Assembly: GCA_008360955.1 (NCBI GenBank)
Contig: LUCM01008320.1
Location: forward strand, 1 to 64,000
DNA from: Fasciolopsis buskii
Taxonomy: Eukaryota > Platyhelminthes > Trematoda > Plagiorchiida > Fasciolidae
DNA: 64,000 nucleotides
Reading direction: 5' to 3'
The notes below the pieces were generated by a model, which was not told where the DNA came from, made no database searches, and saw nothing but the letters and a program-made list of their open reading frames with translations. This document shows, piece by piece, positions 55,985 through 64,000 of this stretch (positions within the stretch are counted from its first letter, which is position 1; each line of letters starts with the position of its first letter). Position numbers and translations under genes: made by a program.

Positions 55985-57786
55985 GTAAGTGCTCTTAATA
56001 TGTGGAATTTTATTGCGGACAATATTTATTTGTGAAAATTGGCGTTGATTGGAATTAGTTGTTGGAGGTAGTCAAAACACCTCTGCCTTAAATTTATTTC
56101 TTATCTCTGTTTCAGAAAAAGTTTTTGTTTTGCTAATAGGAAATGTTTCCCACACGTTGATTGGGCAGGAACAATGAGCATAGTTTTACCTTGTACAATG
56201 CCACACAGCAGTTGACGAAGGAATTTGGACACATTTAAATTTTCCATTGAGACTAATTATCTTTATGTATTGTGTAATCATTGTCTATGTTTGCCTCCCA
56301 TGGTTTCAGAGTTGATCGGTTCAGAATCACGTTGCGCTAAACTAACGTGGTTTGCATTTATATGACTCCAAAATGAGCGGACTTCCGAACAGACTTCATA
56401 GCCTTGCTGGCCTCTTTGATTCTCAACGAGTACTGGTTATAGATGCACCAGGCTGTGTACAAATCTTGTGCCATTAGGACCGTGGTGAAAAAAAACGAGA
56501 ATGCGAAGGAAAGGAGAAACAGATGTTTGTGTACAATTCACCGCACATGATATCTCTTCCGCACTCAACTTTACATCGTCGAGGGCTCGATGTTGTCCAT
56601 AGCCTGTTATACTACTCGATCGTCCAGTCCAGAGTAGACCTTTTTATTCGAGGGTGCACGTCTAACTTGTGCGAGACCAAGCGTGATCCGTAGGCCAGCG
56701 CCGTTGTTTCACGCGAAGCAGTGGTCAGTTAATGGCAGGTCCATGTACCTCTTCTGCTGAACCTGTCTTTGTCGTTCGAACATGACAAAGGACAGCGCCG
56801 GGCCACACTTATCACATCACAATACCACCAGCAAGCTTGTAGCATTTTTTAAGAACACTTGTCACACAAAACCCACATGTCGTCCTCGAGACTCGCTGCT
56901 TGTCCGCATGGGTCTAGATGGGTCTAGGTCCACTTTAGTCACGGTCAATCACCGTAATAGCGGCAGTTCGCCTATCCAAAACCAAGAAATGAGCTCAATC
57001 GCACGCACCCGTGTTCTGCGTCCCTACTGGAGCTCAGATCAGAGATGGAGTGGATCATATTTGAATTAAGAGAAACAAGCATGGATTTATATATGATGTT
57101 TCCCACTTCTGAATTACTTCTTCCTGTTCTACACGGTACGGCATCAAATGTTGCAAAACTTGACCACTGTTACTCCCTGTCTTGGTTTCAATTTTTCTTT
57201 CGTCATATCTTTACGTTGGTTTGGAAACTTTTGTGGGTTTCATAAGTTCACATCTCATCACTTCTGGTCGTTATTTCTCTAATCAAAAGTGTTTATGGAT
57301 GCTTTCAAGTTTCGTATGACATAAAACGAAGACGTTTGCAATGGTATGGGCTATGCACTTAGGATGTCAGTGATGGCTGCGGGGGAAATTTTCTACCACA
57401 TTTTCGCCCCTCTATTTATACGCTTATCAGTACTCAGTAATCACAATAATCTTTGCGTAATTTGCACTCGCAATGTCAATTTCCTCCCTATTTACCAACT
57501 GTTCACGCCCGTCATCACAAGTGATTCGCTTTTTTCGTTCCCCTTTTTCGCGGAATCAAATCACTACAAGCGACATATCATCACATTTGGTTAGTTTCCA
57601 TCTCTAAATACCTCAAAACTATGATCAGTCGATAGAAATTCTTAGTCATTCGATTTACCGTCATACCCCCCCTCCCTCCGTCGTATGTCGTCTACACCAA
57701 TTGAAATGCTTCACAATCCGAAAAAAATCAACTCATTTTTGTTCTCTCCCGTATATGCAACTTCCCTTTCGACCTACATGCTATAG
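55985..57786. other. Intron between exons c and d; nothing recognised
   Basis: 1.8 kb. The short frames (56,782-57,069; 57,346-57,594) have no motif. Ends in a C/T-rich run and TATAG. Confidence 0.5.
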
Positions 57787-57870
57787 TACGCTCAGGAAAC
57801 GGAATTTTTCATCTCGCATCAACGTCAGAAAGGTCGCTTAAAATTGATCACTGTATTTCCGGAAGTTCGA
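57787..57870 (+). CDS. DOCK-D (zizimin/DOCK9-11-like) gene, exon d, 28 codons
   Basis: An 84-base exon, phase 0 on both sides, between a CTACATGCTATAG acceptor and a CGA/GTAAGT donor. It was too short to stand out as an ORF and was found by its splice sites. The translation includes YAQETEFFISHQRQKGRLKL and ITVFPEVR. The K-G-R-L-K-L strand corresponds to the S-R-V-K-L-F-Y-L-D-P segment that follows the PH domain in DOCK9. Length is a multiple of three, so skipping it would keep the frame. Confidence 0.7.
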
Positions 57871-59674
57871 GTAAGTAGTTCTCATTGGTTTTTTTGTCTC
57901 TGCTTAACACTTCTAATCATACTACTACTGCTAACAATAGTAGTAGCCAGAATGTAATCTGGCCCTGCATTTTTCAGCACTCGTAGGCTCTTTTGAAATA
58001 CTCGATGCGTTTCGACTATCGAACCGAAATTTCCGATTATCCTATTAAAACCAATAGTGTTTGAATAATTTCAATTTATTTGTAGTCATCGGGCTTTGGT
58101 CTCTGTTACCGACTCCAAGCATCACACTGTCTAGAGATTGACAAGCAGAAGGTATATGGGTGCCATACACAAACAGATTTTAATCGAAAATCCCACATCT
58201 TGTGAAGGAATTAAAACAAAACAACCCCATTGATTGTGATACTCTGATCGTATGAAATAACGCTTACAACAGTGTGTTTCGTAAGCGAGAAAAAGGAAAG
58301 AAGAAGCACTATGTGTACATCGCCTCATATGATAACCTCTCTGTCCTCCATCTCCACGTCGTCGCCTGTCTATCAGGATCCATGACCTCGTTCTGTGAGC
58401 CTGTTAATATCACGTAGCCCGAACCAAAATACACGGTTGACTTTGGGGAACCTACCTTCAGCTCTTGTTCAAATGGTCTAACTCACATAGAAACAGGACG
58501 ATCTGGGAGTCACGTAACTCACTGCAGTCCATACACCCTTCGAATGGAGCTGGACACTCTAGGCTTCTAGTATACCTCTGCCTCACAGATCCTGGTAAGC
58601 GAACCTTAACTGGGTACCCCGACGTGTCCTACTCATTTAAATCGACGGAGTGAGATTCCCATGCCGTTCAGTCATGTTCGTGAGCTGGTCACTTCTGTTC
58701 ATCCTTCTTCGAGTACGGTATGAACATTCTTGAACGATGTGGGCCGATGTCGACTACTTTTGGATATTTTGACTTGTTCAAGTTCAGTGTACACTCTAAA
58801 GATTGATTTCTGAATCCACAGTCCTAGCTTTTGATCGCGACTTTGTTGATATATTGTTTTCAACACTTTGGAACAACACTGAGAGGATATTTTCGGTGAC
58901 ATGCTTGCATGCATGCTTGGCAGACGGCAATTGGTCATTGCCCGGTTCCTTACCACATTTGACTTGTTGGGATCTCATGTGGTCCTATCTCACTCCAAAT
59001 TTCAAGGTCCTGGTAATTGTCTCTAATGCGTAAGGAACATGGTACTTTCATTCTATTCGTACGTCAAGCATGTAATTAAAAAGGCAAAAGTCGTTGCGGC
59101 CAGGCTTCTAAATCAAGTAGATTGATGTGTGATGAGCAGACGGGCATCACACTGATACTACCGGACCTTTGGCACTAATAACTACAAAATAACCGGGTCA
59201 TTCACTTCGACTAACGTTTTCCTTTCGGAGAATAAATTTTGAGCAATTCCAAACCAATCTTCGAACTTCTGTCGTATATAACGTCCCCAAGTTGGTACAC
59301 TGTTGTAGCTCATCGATGTGTTTAGTCAAGGGTACAAAATCTATGAATTTTTGTTTACCAATTGTGACTTATGTCTCTGAGCGACCAGATAAAATTAACA
59401 TTGTTTATCCTCTTACCATTTTCTGCCGAGTCAAATTGTTTTTTCCCGACTTTGTATATACAGAAACCAAATCGGGTGGCATATATTGACTCGTGCAATA
59501 TTTTCCAAGCTAATTTCATCGTCCGTTAACACGTCTGCATTCTTTTTTACTGAAACACATTGTTTAGTTTGTGTCTCGCGTGACTTTTGGTTGTTTGTTT
59601 CCAATTGTATGGAATCGAAGAGTCGTTTGGTTTACTCAGGACGTGGTTGTTATTTTTTCCAACCCCTTTGCAAG
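57871..59674. other. Intron between exons d and e; nothing recognised
   Basis: 1.8 kb with short frames only (58,803-59,033; 59,292-59,489). T-rich toward the right end. Confidence 0.5.
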
Positions 59675-60019
59675 ATTGTATACCACAAAACTCAAACAGC
59701 CGCTCAAGATCGAGTTCGCATCAAAACGTCCGTTGCAAACTGTCCCACTGCAGATTCTGTGGAACGCGTGACAAACGCGGCACATGTTGTTCCTGATCTA
59801 CGGTTGTCTCGTGGCTCCGGTGGTAATTCCGTTTCGCCAACTGTTCCGTCTGCGCTCGTCCCCGCCCCGATATCGAGCCCTGCACCTGCCTTTCTATCGT
59901 TCCGTGATAGAACGGTACATTTATGCTCTCGTCGTTTCCTGGCCACTTGTCTTCGGCTAAAATCCCGATTGCAATGTGCGCTCGAAAGCGGTACAAATTC
60001 GTCCGGTCAGATGGATAAT
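59675..60019 (+). CDS. DOCK-D (zizimin/DOCK9-11-like) gene, exon e
   Basis: The donor is clear (GATAAT before GTGAGT). The acceptor at 59,674 (TTTTTTCCAACCCCTTTGCAAG) keeps phase 0 from exon d; an alternative at 59,620 also fits and would add 18 codons, whereas the stronger-looking TTTACTCAG at 59,639 would shift to a frame that stops. The translation has VPDLRLSRGSGG, a Pro/Ser/Ala-rich linker, then SRRFLATCLRLKSRLQCALE and SGTNSSGQMDN. DOCK9 has K-R-I-L-V-K-C-x-x-L-x-x-x-L-Q-C followed by a 10-12 residue loop before E-P-F-F-V; DOCK6-8 lack that loop. This favours the DOCK-D subfamily. Confidence 0.75.
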
Positions 60020-60105
60020 GTGAGTCCATAAATGCCAGACTAAAAGCAAACTATTTCAGTGTTTAATCTGTTTCTAATCCCCCTTCCCGGGGATAAATAT
60101 TCCTT

Positions 60106-60107
<2 letters not shown>

Positions 60108-60145
<38 letters not shown>
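60108..60145. repeat. (TA)n microsatellite
   Basis: 38 bases of uninterrupted AT dinucleotides, about 90 bases into the intron after exon e. Confidence 0.95.
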
Positions 60146-60146
<1 letters not shown>

Positions 60147-60289
60147 GACATTGGTTTGCTCATCTTTCTCTAACCTGCTCTCAGACTGTACCTTGAAATG
60201 GTGTGGCGGATTGCGTGCCTCCATGACCCAACGAGCTATGCAGGATAGCTTATCTCAAGCCGAATACCCCATCATGCCTGTAAGAATCA

Positions 60290-62552
60290 ATGAGTGAGGG
60301 TCTAATGAAGTAGTCCCTTGGTCGTCCAGGTTAGGGTTGACTTTAACTGACATCTTAGCCAAAAAAACAGTGGAAGAATCATTGATCCAAATAGATGAGC
60401 TTCAATTCAGCTATACTCGCTGCATTGCGGTCAGGTTCTTGTCGGAACCAAAGGCTTTGATTGAGAACCCTAATCGTTCTCTTCCTTAGAGGCTTGACTT
60501 CCTAACTGCCTTCGTCCGAACACTTTATTGAATAGTTCAAACAGTGAATTCCATACTGCATTGGTCGTCGTGCAGGATAATCAGAACTGACCATTGATTC
60601 GTACAAGATTGCTAGTGATAAGTATATGCCTGTTCCGAATTCCCGTACTGGTTTGACTTCCCAGTTAGGGTTCCCAAAGAAAATCTTTTTGCGGTTTGGG
60701 CATCCGCGAACTACCGATAGCTCGAATATCTCCAGCGTCCTTTATGGAGGGAACCTGTCTAATTTCTGGTCTTCCGATGCAGGGATCAAACAAATTTCCA
60801 AGAAGAACTGCGGCCCGACGGATTCTTCTGTTGGTAGCATTGATGGAAGAGGAAGAAACAGTTTAGGTGCATTATTTAAACCTAAGTGTTCACTTCACGT
60901 GTCCGCACACTCATCCGAATAGGTCAACAAGCTGCCCTAGATAAAACTGTTGACAATTTTAAAGTAGATGTAAGATCTCTCCGAAACGCACATACAAGAT
61001 CCCACTTCCGTGATCACTCTTCGTAGCTCATCTACAACCTCATTCACTTCACTCTTCACATGTCCGGTGACTTGATTTCCAGCGCTCATGGTCAGGCTGG
61101 CTTTGCGATCGCTCTGAGCATGTGAATGGAGCGTGCGCTGTTAAACTACATCCCAGTCAATAGTTGTTTATGTTCAATTCGGTTGGACGGTTGTGTACGA
61201 GTGAATGGCAGTCGATTGAAGGGTCGTTGTTTGTCCGTCGTATCTGTGTATGCACCTGTTGATGATAGCTCCCTTGGAGCGGAAGACCAGTTGTACCGGG
61301 ATTTATCTGGGTTACTCCGCGATGTGCATTTAACGGAAGTTGTGGTCGTTACTGTTGATTTCAACGAGCAACATGATCACTTAACGGAGTTGGAACGGCA
61401 CATCGGAAGCTGATTTTCTGTTTTTTTTCCGATCGGAGATTGTCTCACCCAAGTTTGTTCCGGTCACAGACTGTTTCTGGCGAAAATGAATTTCAGTCAT
61501 AAAAAAGACGTGCTCACCTGGCGCCCCCCTTGACCTTCATATCCTTGGACTCAGATGGGTCACGTTATCATCGGTCGCCAATAGAGTGGATCGACCGGAG
61601 ATTGCTAGTCATTTTGTTCCACACCCATGGACCCAGATTATGGTTGGGTCCGTGTCCACTTTTGTTCGCACTTAGTCTATAGTTACACTGACGGAAAAAC
61701 CACGTGCCCGCACAACAGACTGCAGACGATAATCGACGACTTCAGTTCCAATCGGGGCTTTCATTACCGTTGTCCAGGATGCGAGCGAACACTGGGATCA
61801 GATTAAAAGAGGCCGCACTCAGCGGCAACTGTCACGCAGGGTTGTTTGTCATGTAAACTTCGGAAATGATGGGTATTCTCAATTTCGGTTACCCTGTTGG
61901 ATCGCTGAAGATCCGTTCCGTCGGATGCAACACACAATGAGACTCGTAGGTTTATGAGATATCAAGTGACGAAGAGCCTGAGAAATGATCGGGAGGTGTG
62001 GTGTGATGGGAAGTATAGGGAAGTGGAGAAGGCTGTAAGTGTCAGAAATAGTGGCAACCTTTACTGACTGATTAGGAATGCTGGTCCACGGAAGCCGAGC
62101 GTAGTCGAGGTGATAAGACAGTACAATGGCTCATTGATTCATTCTCAGAAGCGTCGGCTGGCGCGTTGGGCAGAATACTGTGGAGCAGTTTAGTTTGGCC
62201 CAAAATCACAGTGGGCGTGCCAATTATGCCTAGTAACAAACCAATGCAGGTGAATACTAGCCCTTCATTGGAAAAGGAGGTGATGAGCGAGATAGGGTTT
62301 CTTAAAAGGTTTAAGGTGGCTGGATCAGATAAACTGTCTCCGTTTTTTTTCGAAGATGGTGGGGAAGTGTTAATGTCTGAGTTAACAGAACTCCAGGGAT
62401 CAATTTGGGTACGAGAAGAAATTCCTACGAACTGTTGTGAATCGATAATTGTGCCGATTTGCAAAAACGCTGTTGTCTTCGTATTATTGGGAGAATATGG
62501 TTGCAGACTTCGGGATAGCTCAAACGTTAGGCGTGAGGTACTGGGTCCTTAG
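60290..62552 (+). mobile_element. RTE-like LINE copy B, sense in an intron
   Basis: The 5' stretch 60,290-60,600 is collinear with copy A (39,990-40,280): shared GTAGTC then TGGTC, TTGCGGTCAGGTTCTTGT, AAGGCTTTGATTGAGAACCC and GCAGGATAATCAG. Endonuclease pieces lie at 61,126-61,413: IPVNSCLCSIRLDG, LSVVSVYAPVDDS and VVVTVDFNEQ, where G-D-F-N-A has become V-D-F-N-E. The start of the RT is at 62,166-62,552: KVAGSDKLSPFFF (decayed G-P-D-x-I-P). Then similarity ends. More decayed than copy A. Confidence 0.7.
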
Positions 62553-62579
62553 GTACAGCCTTTAAACTAAACACTTAAT

Positions 62580-63120
62580 CAGTATAGGCCAAGTTGGTGT
62601 GGACCTTCTTTGTGCATGCCCACAGAACGACTGTGCGACTCGTTATACGGTGTTCTTTGATGGAGGCAACGGTCGAAGGATGGTTTGCGGTGGCCAGTTG
62701 ATGAAATGGGAAAAGAATGTGGAAACTTTTACTGTTGGACTGGTTCATGTAAGCCCAGTTAGGCTACTGGATTACGTTCCACGAGATCCCCCGAAGCAAT
62801 GATTGGAAAAATAGGTGGTATGCCTCAGTGCTACAGTCAGTAGCGTTCTTCCGTTGCAAGTAATTCGTTTTCTGTATGGTTCTTCTAGTGGCAGGAGTGA
62901 TTTCACGAATCTGCCGGGACGAAGGCGAATGCCGGTGCTCTCCACTGAGTTGACTGATCTGTCATCATGGGTAATCGGTCTAGAAGAGTTGGTTAAACCG
63001 TGTTTCCAAATCAATCACACGAAGCATGCAGTTGTATGCTCACCGGCATCTGTGACGCGAGGGTGTACTAGAAAACCTAGGTTATCCAGGGTGTATGAAC
63101 TGACCAATTAGTCAACGATC
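62580..63120 (+). other. Two open frames, unrecognised
   Basis: Frames 62,599-62,802 and 62,815-63,111 run consecutively on the + strand, the second with LPLQVIRFLYGSSSGRSDF. They could be the distal part of LINE copy B, since the position is right for RT palm and thumb, but no Y-A-D-D or other block is visible and the similarity to copy A is not evident. No splice sites in phase with the DOCK exons. Confidence 0.25.
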
Positions 63121-63608
63121 CCCAGTGAGTTACGTGAATTCCAGATCATCCTGTTTCTTTGTGAGTTAGACCATGTGCCTCTGAGTTGCCACTTGGGAGA
63201 AATCGCATTGTTTTATACACAGCAGAACCGTTTGGTTTAAATAATTCATTCATTAATGTGCACTGTTTTGTTCATTTTTATCATAGGGAGCGAACTTTTG
63301 ACAAGTAGCGTGATTTCTTCTTCCGTTTTGGAACATTTTCTACCCTCCCGAACCATACCATTATTATTTGTTCCACACAAGCAGTACTGTCATCGTCACT
63401 TCCATCGTTTTCCATCACCTTACACGGAAATTTTGACCTAATTTACGATTTTTTCTAACCATGTTATATTCAGTCCAGTTTGCTTGACCAGTTTTATTAT
63501 CACAATCTGCAAAAGATCTCTTCTCTTCCTATTATCCCGGTCTATCATTCCTTCTCTCTGCCTTTTCATTGGAACTCTCGATATCACACCCTGTTTTCGT
63601 CCGTGCAG

Positions 63609-63920
63609 CCCGAACCATTCTTCGTCAGCATGTATTTAGTAAATGCGGACGAGGGTCGACGCATAAGTGAAGAGTTCTACTGGAATCCGAACAGCGCATC
63701 TGTGGACGGTATGATACCACCGGAATTGTTCCGTAATCTTGCCTGGTCCCAGTTGACTGCCGATCCGGATCTGTTACCGTTGGAGGTTAGTCAGCCTCGT
63801 AGCTCGGTTATTAGTGGAACGCAAAAATCCAGTCGCGGTTTCGCTCCCCAACCACCGACCAATGTGATTTCCAGTCCTGCTGCGTCGGTCGATTTTGATC
63901 GAATACGTCACGTTCGTTCG
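63609..63920 (+). CDS. DOCK-D (zizimin/DOCK9-11-like) gene, exon f, conserved EPFFV block
   Basis: The acceptor CGTCCGTGCAG and the donor TTCG before GTAAGC enclose 104 codons, phase 0 on both sides. The translation begins PEPFFVSMYLVNADEGRRIS and continues EEFYWNPNSASVDGMIPPEL. This is the most diagnostic exon: DOCK6-11 proteins share (V/I)-E-P-(F/L)-F-(A/V)-(S/T)-(L/M)-x-L-(Y/F)-x ... (R/K)-K-I-S-(A/E)-(D/N/E)-F-(H/Y)-x-(D/N)-x-N just before DHR1, and F-F-V after E-P favours DOCK9-11. The second half is Ser/Pro/Arg-rich, ending FDRIRHVRS. DOCK-D proteins are Cdc42/Rac exchange factors acting at the plasma membrane; this part is regulatory, not catalytic. Confidence 0.8.
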
Positions 63921-64000
63921 GTAAGCGTGCTTCGGTTTCGTTATTTGAATCCCATTCTCATCTTGGATCGTTTTTCCTCATTCCCGTGCAAACTACACAC
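63921..64000 (+). other. Start of the next intron
   Basis: Begins GTAAGC; the window ends inside it. The DHR1 and DHR2 exons are expected to the right. Confidence 0.6.

Noticed and set aside
56470..58650. Possible duplicated segment (about 56,480-56,560 against 58,285-58,345)
   Set aside because: Similarity is limited to short purine-rich and ATGATA words and fades on either side; not convincing by eye.
59640..59771. Alternative start of exon e at the TTTACTCAG acceptor
   Set aside because: In the phase delivered by exon d it leads to a stop at about 59,769. The 59,675 (or 59,621) acceptor keeps the conserved frame.
1..64000. CRISPR array, bacterial operon, phage or prokaryotic defence system
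   Set aside because: No short regularly spaced repeats; split exons, decayed metazoan retrotransposons and microsatellites show eukaryotic nuclear DNA.

Overview
This is animal nuclear DNA with about 40-45 % G+C. It has no operons or bacterial-style gene packing. Short exons with canonical GT-AG borders are separated by introns of 1.6-8.5 kb, and the rest is a dense graveyard of decayed retrotransposons (CR1/Jockey-like LINEs, RTE-like LINEs and one Ty3/gypsy element). This mix, with long TE-filled introns and trinucleotide or GAT-rich LINE tails, fits a parasitic flatworm, most likely a trematode. That assignment is inference from repeat style and was not tested by any search.

The only host gene recognised lies on the + strand from 39.36 kb to the right edge. 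Six exons (39,360-39,738; 48,228-48,528; 55,602-55,984; 57,787-57,870; about 59,675-60,019; 63,609-63,920) join in a consistent reading phase. They encode the N-terminal part of a DOCK-D (zizimin; DOCK9/10/11-type) guanine-nucleotide exchange factor. The order is an N-terminal region, a divergent PH-like domain split over two exons, a short RLKL-containing strand, a Ser/Pro-rich linker, and the conserved block with EPFFV and RRISEEFYWNPN. The lipid-binding DHR1 and catalytic DHR2 domains must lie beyond the right edge. The first coding exon(s) were not found.

Layout: 0-12.3 kb holds CR1/Jockey-like fragments, mostly on the - strand, including three copies of a 0.75-0.95 kb LINE 3' tail and one + strand reverse transcriptase (8.0-9.7 kb). 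12.3-15.9 kb is mostly unreadable. 15.9-18.25 kb is a + strand LINE running from the linker region through the reverse transcriptase to the 3' end. 20.1-25.6 kb holds - strand endonuclease and possible ORF1 remnants. 27.85-29.16 kb is the 3' half of a CR1 element. 29.96-33.4 kb is a - strand Ty3/gypsy element (gag knuckle, protease, RT, RNase H, integrase), heavily mutated. 33.5-38.0 kb holds RTE and Jockey-like fragments. From 39.4 kb on, the DOCK introns hold two RTE copies (A, 39.96-43.1 kb; B, about 60.3-62.55 kb) in sense orientation, further RTE pieces, a diverged 1.65-kb tandem duplication (49.84-53.07 kb), AT microsatellites and a tRNA-like 48-mer.

None of the mobile elements has an intact reading frame, so all are treated as fossils. 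Boundaries of repeats are by eye and good to perhaps 20-100 bases. Exon borders are given from splice sites and reading phase.
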